64,000 bases of DNA from positions 21,474,690 to 21,538,689 of the forward strand of contig NC_037638.1 in the NCBI RefSeq assembly GCF_003254395.2, given 5' to 3'. The notes below the pieces were generated by a model, which did no database searches, was not told where the DNA came from, and worked only from the letters and a program-made list of their open reading frames with translations. This document shows positions 53,001 through 64,000 of this stretch, piece after piece; the first letter of the stretch is position 1, and every line of letters starts with the position of its first letter. Both the position numbers and the translations under genes were made by a program. This DNA comes from Apis mellifera. Taxonomy: Eukaryota; Arthropoda; Insecta; Hymenoptera; Apidae.

Positions 53001-56000
53001 TTGCTCGTTCGATCGATACGAATGTTACGCGTGATATTATCTTGGATTTGTGGAACCGGTTGTGAAGAACAGTTGGGAATAGTGGGATTCGATTTTAATT
53101 GATATCCGATTGTTGAAGAAGATTTGGAAGGATATAGATAATATAGAGATTAATTATTGATTTCTGGCTGTTTGGAACGAGGAGGGAGGTAAATAGGACA
53201 GGCTCTCTAATTTTATATATTGTTTTTATTAGTTTCATCAAATTTAAAGATCGATAAAGGGAAAAAGATTATTCACGTTTGAAGTGAATTATCAAACAAC
53301 GTGTATTTATTGCTTCATGTCTCGCCCAGAGAAGCCTACGTGTCTGACCAGCGCGATGCATATTCACTGGGGAAACATTCAACATCACGATCACGGTACA
53401 ATTAAACAATTTCCTACATCGTTAAAAAGGAAAAAAAAGAATAGGAATAATTTTCTTCTGATACAATGTGATAACATACACATGACAACATAATTCGTAA
53501 TAGCAATTACGAGAAACATTAGCAATCCAAATATTGACCAATTTAAGAAAATCTAATTCTAAGATTAAACAAACCCCGATCTTCCGGATTTTACCGATCT
53601 AATCCTCGAGAATCGACTTAACACCTCGACCTAAAATTTTACACTTGAAAGATTCAATGGCTGCCAACTCGAAGGCAAGCATCGTCGTTCCTTTCCTTTC
53701 AGCGTCATCGACGCCTGTCATTCCTTTTCTTAATCGAAACCTCCTTTATCGCGGTGGATAATCGATCGTGCAAGCGTTTCTTTTTTTTTTTTTTTTTTAA
53801 TAATGCTAACAGCCAGTAACAGGGTGCGGTCGTCCTTCGATTGCAGGGTGCTGGGCGCCGCGAACGGCATCGGTGAAGGTGTACCCGAGAGGCTTCTTAC
53901 GCGTTGGAGAAGATCCCTGAGTCGTTGCTGCGAGTGTTGCCCGAGCATGAGGTGTCTGGCGTGTCGCACGGACTCGAAGGGCCTCACCTGGCCCGGAAAC
54001 CACGCAAGGATCATGAGGATCGTGAGCAGGAACGAGCAACTCTCCGCCAGAGAGAACGTTCCTGCTGGCTGTTGGTCTAAATTCAAGAACAGATGCAGGT
54101 AGATGCTGTAGAAAATTAATTGGAATTTATAATAATTGTTTCGAACGAAATTTGTTGTTGAAATTGTTTTAATCTTTCAACGGAGAAAATGAAAAAAAAA
54201 AAAGATACATTTAGAGGATTTGTTTGGAATAATGATTTGGATAATGTGATTTCTAGAGTTTTTTATTATCTTCAGTCAATCGATACATTTATATATATAT
54301 ATATATATATAAATCGAGTAATTTATTTCGTTGGAAAGTATGATGTAGCTTTTAAATGTGTGCATGCAGCAGATTATTACGATGAGATTAAATTAATATT
54401 GTGTCTCTAAAGAATTCGTCCAAGGATTTGTGTGACGCGTTTAATGACTCGCGTCACGATAACAGATATTCCATTATTAAATTATTAATATTTATCGTAC
54501 TTTCTAACAATCTTATCGAGAAGATCCATCTTATCTAAATTTATTTGGATTTACTTGGAACGTTTCCACGAATATTAAAATTTCTACGCGCATAGAAAGT
54601 AGAAAGTACTTGGTAACTTGGAAAGTTAAATTAAAAATATAAAAAAATATCATAAATCATCGTTTTATCTTTTATCACTCAGATGCAAACGACTGAGGGA
54701 GATGAAATGTTGCTCAAGAAGATCGAGAGTCGCGCCTGCCGAGGCAACTGTATGCTGCCCACCGGAAAGAAGATTCGGCGCCATTTGCCGGCGCCTGTTC
54801 GACAATTGCAAATGCAAGCGGAACGCCGAGGCAGAGCGCGCAAGAAGTATACGTGCCAAGCACAGTCTTACCAGTGTAGCGCCACCTCCTCTATCAGAGG
54901 TAACATCTACAAATTACGAGCAAAGAGAGAAAAGAAGGGAATAGACGAAAAGTTTATTACATCGATTAAGATCCAATGATAGATCAATATCGATCTTAGA
55001 GGCGTTTTCTGCAATTCCAACTTTCAATTACACGTTATTAGAAATATGAAATCATTATAAATCTCAACAACACGTTATTGCGTTGGATCTTTATATTTTA
55101 GAGATATATAAAAATTACACCTAATGATATATTATTTTTTTAAATGACAGGAACCGAAAGCTAAGATACCGGATGTCTTGGTAGAGCACAACTCCTTAAT
55201 GCGTGGCGCTATTCCCTGTCTACCAGTTCCTCTTGCTTGGTTTTGTCTCGTTTGGAACTTATTACTGCCTGGCTCTGGTAAATGATACTCTCTTTATCGA
55301 TGATAAAAAAAAGAAGAAGAAGAAAAAGAAGAAAAAAAATTATTTATCATTAATGTTAAATCGTTACCGGAAAATTTAGACGGAAAAAAACCGATCGAAT
55401 TTCTTTTTCCAGGTACGGTATGGAGCGGTTTATTTAACCTGTGCACCGGCCAGCCAAGATTCTCAGCGGTGGCTGGGCTGAAATCGAGACTGGGCGCGTT
55501 CGTGGTGAACCTGGTTGTCGGGGTGGGTCAATTATTCACCGTTTTATTCTGCCTGGTTGGGTGGGGCTGGAGCATCTGGTGGGGCGTCACTTTGGTCCGT
55601 TTAGCGAGTAAGTAATATTAACCATCGATCCGAAATCAACTTCAGTTTCAACCGGTACGATATGCCGGAGGTTTTCGTGCTCTTTTTAATGAGCCCATAA
55701 TTCAAGCTGGAGGGAAAAAAAAAATGTGTTATCCGCGTTAAAAATGGATTTAACCTCATTCCTTCCCAGAAAGAACAATCACTTACCGAGATAAGAGAGA
55801 AAATTGAAGTTCTGCAATTTAAAAAACACCGACTCGATCGTCGAGAAGCGACGATTATTTTTTTTTCTTTAATTTTTCAATTACTCCAATTTTTTTTTTT
55901 TCTTTTTCGATAATGAAATGTGCATATATTCGAAGAATATGTATCGTTAATATCGGTAAGGTAAATTTTTCCTCCCTTTAATGGAGTATAACATTGGATG

Positions 56001-56168
56001 ATAATTAAAGAACTGACAAGGATAATTTTTTCAGGGAAGTACAAGAGGTTCAAGGCCTCTGAAGCGGCCAGCAACGATCCGGAAACTGGGGCGAGGGATG
56101 AAGAACCGGCGGCCCTACCCCCAGGTGTACCGAGTCAAGCCCTGAGAGGGATGGAACGGGTTCGATAA
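41068..56168 (+). CDS. stum: Stum (SPEC3/STUM family) mechanosensory membrane protein
   Basis: Drosophila stum is a conserved membrane protein needed in proprioceptive neurons for mechanical transduction. Supported coding exons are 41050-41425, 41686-43432, 53823-54098, 54683-54899, 55151-55277, 55413-55607 and 56035-56168, all GT-AG with matching phases. From Met 41068 they give about 1,017 residues. The first two exons encode a disordered Arg/Ser/Pro-rich then Ser/Asn/Lys-rich region, as in the long fly N-terminus. The next two are Cys-rich and basic. Then comes the SPEC3/STUM domain: IPDVLVEHNSLMRGAIPCLP, a first membrane segment (LAWFCLVWNLLLPGSGT), GLFNLCTGQPRF, a second hydrophobic segment (VVNLVVGVGQLFTVLFCLVG) and WSIWWGVTLVRLA, with a short basic-to-acidic tail to TAA. 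The frame upstream of 41068 is open to the exon's acceptor, so the start may lie further upstream. Joining exon 2 to the C-terminal exons over a 10.4 kb intron rests on phase match only. Confidence 0.85.
46572..46634 (-). other. Possible minus-strand microexon inside the stum intron
   Basis: The minus strand shows TATTTTCAG before 46634 and a donor GAAAAG/GTAACG at 46,571. The 63 bp between them are open in phase 0 and read ISTSTDRYLFGTGSGPEPDE plus Lys. Frames continue open upstream on the same strand for about 250 bp with Cys-containing peptides. No family is recognised and no second exon is proven, so it may be chance or part of a nested gene. Confidence 0.22.
48300..48620. promoter_or_regulatory. 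GC-rich island in the stum intron
   Basis: CG-rich sequence open in several frames on both strands, with CACGTG-type words (GGCCACGTGG near 48,403) and pyrimidine-rich flanks. It may be an internal promoter or enhancer. No gene product is recognised. Confidence 0.25.
48647..48679. repeat. (CTT)n microsatellite
   Basis: About 11 CTT units, followed by a T-run. Confidence 0.93.
52468..52517. repeat. (AAGT)n tetranucleotide array
   Basis: About 12 GTAA/AAGT units with one variant unit (GCAA). Each unit reproduces the core of a 5' splice-site consensus (GTAAGT) in the plus orientation, inside the stum intron and just before a GC-rich island. Confidence 0.95.
52540..52886 (+). promoter_or_regulatory. 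GC-rich island ending in a strong donor; candidate alternative first exon of stum
   Basis: A CG-rich block ends at AATTAGGAG/GTAAGAG (52886/52887), a good donor on the coding strand of stum, about 940 bp before the exon at 53823. In the phase required for that exon the block contains a stop just before the donor, so if spliced it would be a non-coding leader for a short stum isoform. Frames on both strands are open for 84-160 codons but look like composition artefacts. Confidence 0.35.
53823..56168 (+). other. stum: C-terminal exon block of stum with the membrane domain
   Basis: Five closely spaced exons carry the part of stum that is recognisable by family. The first (53823-54098) has two possible in-frame acceptors, AACAG before 53823 and TTGCAG before 53847, differing by eight residues. 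With 54683-54899 it encodes a basic segment with Cys clusters (RCCECCPSMRCLAC, RCRCKRLREMKCC, CCPPERR, NCKCKR). Exons 55151-55277 and 55413-55607 carry the hydrophobic SPEC3/STUM domain, interrupted within a Gly codon. Exon 56035-56168 encodes a cytosolic-type tail. Confidence 0.85.
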
Positions 56169-56895
56169 TGATGAAACCAACGAACACGATTCCTCGATTC
56201 TTGCCAGAAAAAATGATTTTTATATCGTCGGTTATTAGCGATTTTTCACTACGTGCCTTCTCGAAAGCTGCGAACAGAGAATTGGAAACTCTTCGCTTGT
56301 TGGACTCGTACGCTAAAAAAGATCCGTTTGTAAAAGAAAAAAAGAAAAAAGAAAAACAAAGTAGTTTCTTTTCTCCTCGATCCGTACGATATTTTCTACG
56401 AAATTGTAAAGGACCTCGTTCTCTTTTTTCACAATTTATAAAAGTAAAATTCGAGGAACTTTTATTGTCGAAGAATAACTTCGTTCTCGAAAGGAGGATA
56501 TTGGAAAAGAAAAAGAAGGAAGAAGAAGAAGAAAAGAAGAGGAAAAAAAAATAGAAAAGAAATATAAAACGATGGTTATAATGGTTCGCGATCGAGGAAC
56601 GAAACAAAGTTCTCGGAAATTAATCGCTTTCAATGAAAGCATATACCTATGTGTGGCGTTCTTTCAAAATGTACTCGTTGCGTCGAACGAAAATTGTTTC
56701 TTTTTTTTTTTTTTTCCATTCATTTTCGTTCATCCTTTATTTCTGTGCTCACAAATATGATATAGCTCTTTAGATTTTTTTTATATTTTTTATTTATTTA
56801 TTATTCTTTTTTTCTTCTTTTATTTTATTTCGAAATGAGAACGTCTCTCGGCGTTCAAAATCAAAGAAGAAAGACAAAACGTGTGACCTTTTTTC

Positions 56896-56942
<47 letters not shown>

Positions 56943-57040
56943 TCTCTTTCTCTCCCTCTCTCTCACTCCCTCGTTCGAAGGTATTTTTTTTTTTCTTTTA
57001 TTTTCAACGTCGATGGAATAAATACGTTTTGAAAAAACGC
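56169..57040 (+). other. Putative stum 3' UTR
   Basis: Directly after the stop the sequence is A/T-rich with poly-A/G and poly-T tracts and a (CT)n block. AATAAA at 57017-57022 is a possible polyadenylation signal; many others occur further on, so the 3' end is uncertain. Confidence 0.5.
56901..56968. repeat. (CT)n microsatellite, interrupted
   Basis: About 19 perfect CT units (56902-56939), then CT-rich interrupted sequence. Confidence 0.93.
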
Positions 57041-60000
57041 ACTTTATATTTTTACAAGCGCAAAAACACATATTATATGTATACATACATTCATATATTC
57101 AACTATCCGACTTATTCAACTTACAACTAAAAATCCTTGTAAATATGAAAATATATTACTTACATCGGTTTTTAATCTAATCGCTGCTTCTGGAATTGTT
57201 CCCTCCTTTATATCTCCTAATCGCAGTGTGGGGAGGATTCTATGGTATTTTTTTATCATTTTTATTATTTCTTTTTCTTTATCTAAAGATCAACAAGCTT
57301 ATGATATCAGTCATTGTCGCAATGAATTTTTCGTTTTTTAGCGGTATACAAAGCTTCCGAAACTTCATTTAATGAAACAAGGTTGGTGAAAAATTAGTGA
57401 AGAGGGAATGTAATGGATACCCTAAATCTTTGTAAAAACGGTAACTTCTCTGTGTTTTGTCTGGAAAGATCGCGTAATGTGTCACGTGTTACGATCAAGT
57501 CCTGTGTTGTAAGTCAATTTTCTTGCGATCAGAAATTTTCGTGCGATCGATGTATCAAACAGGGATGAAATTTATCTCGGTAATTTCAATTCCATAGTGT
57601 CTCTGTGTTCAAAATTTTTCGTTCCAAATATCGAAATATCGCCTTATTCTCTTTTTCCTTTTTCTTTTTTTTTTTCAGGAACTCTTCCGTTTACATTTAA
57701 ATTCAATAGGATATATCATCGTAACGGACGATTTTCTCGTCGCAACACCACGGAATCGGCCTTTTCCCCTCAAATATCAAATAAGATTTTCCGACAGAAT
57801 AGACCGTGTCCTCGATCACTGCATGCGACGATAAAAATGAAACACATCGAGGGAAGTATATTTCGATCGATCTCGATATCTCGGTTTTCGTGCACCAAAA
57901 GAAGAAACAAGACACAAGACACGGTCGAAAAACGTGCGCATGCTTGCGGCCAGAAGGAGATCTAGCGAATAACTACAAATAAAAGCTCTCGCGAATCGAT
58001 TGCATGCTCAAGCAACTCAGCTCTATTTCAAGCAACCCTTATCAAGATCCCAGATTATTTTCGCTTTATCGAAGGGCTCAGCTTGTCCAGACTAGATTCT
58101 TACAATGTTTCGTCACGAGGATATGGTCCTCTCTCACTCTTGAAAAATGTTTATAATGATCGTATCGAATGATCCAATCGTGGATCTCGACGTGGAACTT
58201 CGATTTAAACGGAGAATAAAAAAGGACGAATACGTGTCTTCGTGAGATTTTAACTGAACCGAACTAAAATGAAATAATACGTTTGATAATTGGTGTAAAT
58301 TTTTTTGAACATCGAAAACGAAGAATTCCGTACACAAACATGTTGCAATTATATAAGCGATATTCGTGGAAAAAAAATACGATAAGGAGTTTTTCTTTCT
58401 TTTCTTTCTTCATATAATAAACAAGTTCGTAATTTGCTTCGACCAAACGTTCGTACGCGGACGTCACACGCGATCGTATGGAAATACGGTGGAATTTATT
58501 AGGGTATTTTAGGCAATAAAATGGTCAGATTTCCACGGAAGAATCGCACGAGACATCTTATCGCGGCTTGGTATTTCGCGAGGCTTGAAAATACAAGGGT
58601 TGCTCCCGCGATTTCCACCTTTTATGCTCGCCTTGGATCGTTAAATCGGAAAAGAGAACGGTCGGAGTTATGTGAGGCGCGTCGGATGTATTTCTTTGTC
58701 TGCAAACTGGTGGTGATTTTGTGACAAAGATGGCGTAGTTCAGTGTCTTAGAAGTTCTCGTAGGTAGAACGAAAATGAAAAGGGATTGTTTTGGAAAAGT
58801 TAGTTCGATCGAAAAATTATTCTCGTCATTTTTCAGATCGACGTGGAATATCGATGGTTTCGAAGGAGTTTTATCCTTTGTTTGTTGTCATTTTTATCGG
58901 GAATTGTTTGAAAATTAAATGTGATACAAAAGGATAGGACGAAAAATGGCGTTTGATAAAAAAACGGATGAAACAAATATTTGTAATCGTCGACTGATCA
59001 CAGAATTTCGTTCGATTTTGTTCACGGATGGAGGAATAAATAAGGGAAGTATAAACATGCAATTATTTGTAGGAAATAAAATTGGCTCGTAAAATATATA
59101 TCGATTGGCGAACATTGGAATGAAATTTTCTAAAATATAATTCGTTGTATCGCGACAAAATTAATTAAAAAGGAACTTTGACATTATTTAAAGCTTTCGA
59201 AATTAACATGTCCATTTTAATAAATGAAATAAAAATCGTGGAAATGAAAGGACGTGTAGAAAATATTCGAGATTAAAACGTGTTCAAACCTAATAAATAG
59301 AATAAAAAATTTTTTTAAATTCAAATTATTTAAATTTAACGAACAACGAATAATTAATCGTTTTGAAAATAATTTCTAATGAATTTGTTTCAATTATATT
59401 TTTTTCTTTATCAGAAATTTATATTTTAAACAAAATAATTTTAAATTATTTCTTTTAAATAAAATTATAATATAGAAAAAAGTAAAAGAAAACAATTATT
59501 TATCGAGTATAAATATCGACACAAAGGCAGGTTGCTTTGAAAACAATTCCATTCAATTCTATTCATCCATAAAAAGGACAACAAAAAATAGAGAGAGAGA
59601 GAAAAAAAAGAAAAGAAAGAAAAAGTGGAACAAACGAGGGTTAAAAAAAAAGTAAATGTAGACCAACCGTGATTGTGAACCGTGGAGTGACAGTGGTTGA
59701 CACACGGTATTATTCGTAACTTCCGACAGGAGAACAATAAATGTATCTTTTTTTCTTGAGTAAAGGTAAATATGCATATAATATATATAATATATAATAT
59801 ATATATATATGTATATATAATATAATATATATATACATATGCATATCATATGCATGGTATATGGTGTGGGTGTCAATGAATCGAGTCGTTGACGCTGAAT
59901 ATATTGAGTAGTATATGTTTTAATGATGTGACTCCATTAATATGTCAATATGCACAGGTAAATATTTCTTGTTATTATATAATAGAAGTGTTACAGTGTG

Positions 60001-60140
60001 TAATGTGATACGATAATAAATTTAATAGTAACCATATTATAATTAAGAACTTAAAATAACTCTAAAGGGTAAACTACATCACTATCGGCTAGCGACTATT
60101 TAGCGATAATAATAGCCTACTATGTCTTTTACTAGCGGCG
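57041..60140. other. Non-coding stretch, no gene recognised
   Basis: A/T-rich with CG-containing words. Short frames on both strands show no family features. A dense TA/ATATA block lies at 59775-59850, including the palindromic GCATATCATATGC. Confidence 0.55.
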
Positions 60141-60144
60141 CTCA

Positions 60145-60290
60145 GTGAGTGTGCTCTTTTCTTTCCGTTTTAATATACCTCTTTCACTCTTTCTCTCTCT
60201 CTCTCATTCTCTTTTGTTTCTATTTTTTTTTCAAATTCTCTGTACTACCTTTCTCTCTCTCCCTTTCTCTCCCACTCTCATATTCTTCTC

Positions 60291-60337
<47 letters not shown>

Positions 60338-60340
60338 GTG
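60145..60340. repeat. Pyrimidine-rich low-complexity block with (CT)n
   Basis: Almost all C and T on the plus strand, ending in a perfect (CT)n array at 60294-60335 of about 20 units. It translates into Ser/Leu/Phe-rich shadow frames. Confidence 0.9.
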
Positions 60341-63300
60341 TAATTATTATTCTCTGTGCTCGATTGTTCCTTTCGTACCCATGTTGTTCTCTCCCGATAT
60401 TTATTATTTTTTGTTTTCTCTCTGTTTTTATGTAACTCGTTCATCTCACTGCCTTTTCTTTATCGTGCCCCTTGCAACCTGTCGCTTCCACAAACATTAA
60501 CCGATTCATACAAAGCTGCTTTTCACATCTCTGTCCACGTTTCTTTCACCTTCCCTCTCGCATGCGAACGATGCGCGATTTTCTCTCCCCAATTAGACTA
60601 CTCTCAGACTCTCAATCGTCCGTTACAATTACGTATCGACGAATCTCTCGCATACGACGCCCATGATCCACTCGAGTTCGAGATCGATACTCGCGAGAGA
60701 TTCGAGGATATCGTCGAATTAATTTATAAATTGTTCTCTTAAAAGTACACGCCACGTTTGAATTATTACTATTAATTTTTTTTTTTTCTTTTTTAGCTTT
60801 AGTCAAAACCCGACAAGAGAGAAGACAAATGTTGTCGAAGGGTGGTTTCCGGACAGCGGATTGCGTGAAAAGCGGTTTTTCGTGAACAGAGAGCTCGAAG
60901 CAAGCACATCGATTTCTCGCGTGTATTATTTCCTTTGTTTTCTTTTGTTTCTCAGTTATAGACACACGTGTACAAGCGTCCCACATACCTCTAAGACCGT
61001 GGTGTGAGGGGGTCGATCTCAGTGGATTGCTTTCGCGAGATGTCGCAGACAAAGAAATGAATGGATAATGAGTCAAACTGTCGGTGATTTTTTTCTTTTT
61101 TTTATACACATACACATACATAATAATCGTATATAAACAATGGATGTGCGTGGATTCGTGGTGGTTGTGCTGTTGTGTTCAGTGTGTGACGGTCTAAACA
61201 GTATTGATCGATTCTTTTACATCTCTCGTTTGCTTTTAATCTTTTCCTGTTTTGTTCCGTTTTCTTCGTTTTTTTTTTCCTTTTTTTTTTCTTTCGTTCG
61301 AGTGAGTTTCTTTTTAACTTTATACATATACATATATATATACATATACATATACATATACATATATATATATATATATATTATATTCGTTTTGGCGAGT
61401 GTGACACTCGTTCGACACGAGTTTTGCTACCTCTCTCTTAGATAAAAAGGCGGAACGACGTTTAAAAATCGCGTTTGTCCATCCCGCCCCCAGTGTCGTT
61501 CACGAATATATTTCTCATCCGTTTGCCGTTTTCACCCCAGGGGAAAAATCGTCCGCCCGTTTCTCGAGGGGCCTCTCTCGAGTTTCACGTGATGCGCGTC
61601 TACTAACGTCCGCTTAACGAACGTCTTGCAAAGTGGTCCACCCTGAAGGAGGCGTGTAACTTTGTGTCGCGTGAAAAAAAATGGGCGCAAAAGTCGTCGA
61701 AAAGTGCCACTAGAAACGAGCTGTCCCACCCTCTACCGCGTCTATCTACCACCCCTTTCCTTGAATACTTAAACTCGGTTTATATTATCGTTACTTCCCG
61801 TGTGTTACGTAGGTTTCTTCTTCTTTATTTTTTTTTTCTTTTTTTTTTTCGGTCTCGTGGTTTCTTCTTCCACACGAAATAGGAACAACCGTTATTCTAG
61901 CGGACTTTGAGCTCTCGAATGTAACGCGTGATCTCGATGATGCGCGAGACTACTACACGGGGGAGGAAGGGTTGCACGAAACGTGGATGTGTTACCTCGT
62001 GTTTCTAATTAGGCTGCTATTATAGCTTTGAAAAGCGAACGATGCACGATGCACGTGTTTTTTTTTTATTGTTTGATTTCTTTTTTTTTTTTTTTACATA
62101 CGATAGTTTATATTTTTCTTTCTCTGTAACTTTTATTGTATACATGGTATATATTTTCGTTTGCTTCCCCGTTTTTATTTTATTTTATTTCTCTTATTAT
62201 ATTTCTATTATCTCGTAATTTGTTGTCTCGTTTGTTTATTCATATACGAATGAGAGGAGACGCGGCTTGCACACACGATTACGGAAAAATTCGAATATCG
62301 AAAAGGGTAACAATTCCAGAACTATTATTTCAGGGATTTCAATTACTTATATTTCATTAATCAGTTTTTCTATATATATATTTTCATCTTTTTTTTTTTT
62401 TTTTTTTTTTGTTCATATATATAGAATCTGTAGATATACATTCTTGGCAAATCCGAAAAAACTGATTCCAAAATAGGAACAGATCATTGTGCGAACTATG
62501 TATACAGGGTGCAAGTTTTGTTTTTTCGAAAATCTTCTTCTTCTCCTTCCGTTGTTTTGTATGTTTTGTTTTGTTGTTGTTTGTTTCTTTTTTTTTTCTT
62601 TTTTGTTTCACCTGTTTAATTGGTTTTCTTGTTTAATGTTTTTTTTTTTGTGGTTTACTGTTTACTGTTGTTGTCGCGAAAAAACACACGTGCGTGTATA
62701 AAATATTCAAACGATTTTTTTGCTCGAAAACTATGTATATATATCCTATATACACAATGCTGTTTTCCTTTGCATATGTGTGTGTGTATATGTGAGAAAG
62801 TGTTCATCTTTCTTTTATTTTTCTTTTATTTTGTTTGTTGTTTTCGTTTAATGCTTGTTCGCTTTTGTTTATTCGTATTTTTTTTTTGTTTTTTTGTTTG
62901 TTTTTTTTTTTTTTTGGTTCAATCAGTATCTTTCTTTACTTTTTTTTTTTTCCCATTATTATTTTTAATTTTTCATCTGAACGGTGGTACATTTGATAGG
63001 GTGCACAGGGCTGCTAGGCACAGATAATTGACTCGCAAATAACTCTTCAAACAACATTAGAGCGTACGACATACAAGTATTAATATACACATTACATCAT
63101 TAATTATTATTATTATTCTTTTTTTTTTTTATGCTTTTGTTTTCGTTTAAAGAGTAATCATATATTGGAGTGTGTGTCTGTGTCTCCTGTCTCTTTGCCA
63201 TTGTGTCAATGTGTCACCTCTCCGTTCGATATGGACACGATATATATGTTTGTGTGTTGTGTGTTCATGTTGTGCTCGTGTGTTTGTATACGTATTAAAA

Positions 63301-63687
63301 CGTCTACGATCGCCACTACGTGTGTGTGTGTGTGTCTGAAATTTTTAATTTTTTTAGTCCCGAATGAACGTGCGCTGCGACATCACAGACTAATTATGGA
63401 TGGGCCAATGCTCGTTTCCAATTAATCAGGCAGACTTTTGAAAGAAACAAGATCGTTCTCGACGACTTAACAGATGACGATTTTATTCGAAACATTTATT
63501 TCGTTTCGAGATTTGATTTAACTTTAAAAAAAATCATTTCGATCCAACGCTATAGACAGATATAACAGAATCTTCACAGATTGACACAAATCCACGAGTT
63601 ATAATTAAATGAAAGAAAAAAAAAAAAAAAGAAAGAAAGAAAAAAAGAAAAACAAAGTAATACTCGATACTGAATTTCAAAGATATA
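60341..63687. other. Low-complexity stretch, no gene recognised
   Basis: It contains long T-runs (61272-61300, 62390-62410, 62900-62916), a TA/CATA block at 61320-61382, and (GT)n runs near 62,782 and 63,318. At 60,798-61,010 a frame after a poly-T/AG acceptor-like site stays open for about 70 codons but matches nothing I know. The ATG at 61140 gives a signal-peptide-like start, but the frame continues into poly-T. Confidence 0.5.
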
Positions 63688-64000
63688 TCAGATTATTAGA
63701 AAGTTAGAAAGTTTCAAATAACCTTGGAAAAAGTAATTAAAAGGTGGAAACTTAAAATACTTGTTGGAGTTTTTATACATTATAATGAAAATCGTGAAGG
63801 TAAACTCGACGCCATCTCTTATCCCTCCGTATCGATCCCGGAATCGCAATCGATCCACGACGTTTGCGTGCACACACAGGTAATAACCTCGTAAACGAGG
63901 ATTAGCATTCACCGATCCATCTTGGGCTATCTTGACGCAGTACTTGTTGTCTCGGTGTTGGTCTCGGTGTACATAATGGCGTGCGATGGTGGATGTGTGT
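63688..64000 (-). CDS. Open reading frame running off the window edge, unassigned
   Basis: On the minus strand one frame is open from the right edge of the window (64000) to a stop at 63688, about 103 codons, with no obvious repeat content. Its first half is the most protein-like: it reads RDNKYCVKIAQDGSVNANPR and then RGYYLCVHANVV. Alternating hydrophobic and Gly/Asp turns recall a beta-rich fold such as a beta-trefoil, but the resemblance is weak and I do not assign a family. A possible donor CGAG/GTTATT lies at 63,887, after which the frame could be intronic; the A/T-rich tail supports this. It is probably the 3' part of one exon of a gene lying to the right. Confidence 0.3.
   Translation of the reverse strand, partial: HTSTIARHYVHRDQHRDNKYCVKIAQDGSVNANPRLRGYYLCVHANVVDRLRFRDRYGGIRDGVEFTFTIFIIMYKNSNKYFKFPPFNYFFQGYLKLSNFLII

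Larger units (their letters stand above)
43433..53822 (+). other. 10.4 kb intron of stum
   Basis: Non-coding by my reading, although many short frames occur because the sequence is GC-richer than the left half of the window. It holds a poly-T/A-rich patch at 45,000-45,230, a possible minus-strand microexon at 46,572-46,634, a CTT array, GC-rich islands at 48,300-48,620 and 52,540-52,886, and an (AAGT)n array. The 138-codon frame at 43709-44125 and the 93-codon frame at 44668-44949 show no recognisable family content. Confidence 0.6.

Noticed and set aside
56050..56607. 185-codon minus-strand frame over the last stum exon and 3' UTR
   Set aside because: It is mainly Phe/Ser translation of poly-A/G tracts, and the sense strand carries the stum C-terminus.
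60145..60435. Ser/Leu-rich 96-codon frame resembling a membrane protein
   Set aside because: It is a direct translation of (CT)n and pyrimidine-rich DNA.
61140..61445. Signal-peptide-like start at ATG 61140
   Set aside because: After about 30 codons the frame runs into poly-T and a (TA)/(CATA) repeat; no domain follows.
1..64000. tRNA, rRNA, CRISPR array, intact transposon or viral gene
   Set aside because: No cloverleaf with A/B boxes, no repeat-spacer array, no transposase or reverse-transcriptase motifs and no long terminal inverted repeats were seen on reading. A computed search could still find degraded pieces.

Overview
This is a eukaryotic nuclear window. Genes have GT-AG introns, polypyrimidine tracts before acceptors and AATAAA signals, with many (TA)n, (CT)n and homopolymer tracts and no prokaryotic features. 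The gene set (Chd64-type calponin protein, mRpS6, HSCB, AK6, PRCC, a BTG3-type protein, a TJAP1-type coiled-coil protein and a stum/SPEC3 membrane protein), the very AT-rich background and the many CG dinucleotides in GC-richer parts fit a hymenopteran insect, most likely a honeybee (Apis) or close relative. The species call is inference. Gene names rest on protein motifs recalled from known families, not on searches.

Layout. 1-9.5 kb: mostly non-coding, with three GC-elevated islands, two of which hold suggestive minus-strand reading frames. 9.5-16.6 kb: a compact gene cluster: the last three coding exons of Chd64 (+), mRpS6 (-), HSCB (+), AK6 (-) and PRCC (+), all with short introns. mRpS6/HSCB and AK6/PRCC are divergent pairs; Chd64/mRpS6 and HSCB/AK6 converge. 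16.6-21 kb: very AT-rich, with exon-like fragments and the 5' region of the BTG gene. 21.2-22.1 kb: BTG3-like (+), followed by a long AT-rich 3' stretch. 26.4-29.5 kb: TJAP1-like gene (+). From about 30 kb the base composition shifts to a CG-rich, intron-rich landscape. 41.0-56.2 kb: stum (+), with two N-terminal exons, a 10.4 kb intron and five C-terminal exons encoding a Cys-rich stretch and the membrane domain. 56.2-63.7 kb: stum 3' UTR and low-complexity DNA. At the right edge a minus-strand reading frame runs out of the window.

The cluster at 9.5-16.6 kb is housekeeping: a mitochondrial ribosomal protein and a mitochondrial Fe-S co-chaperone share one roughly 300 bp promoter region, and a nuclear adenylate kinase and a nuclear splicing-associated protein share another. 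BTG3-like is expected to act in CCR4-NOT deadenylation, TJAP1-like at membranes or Golgi, and stum in mechanosensory neurons. I found no CRISPR array, tRNA, rRNA, intact transposon or convincing new system. The items most worth checking are the unassigned small open islands, the frame at the right edge, the 178-189 bp tandem duplication, the overlapping uORF before BTG and the possible extra 5' exons of stum.
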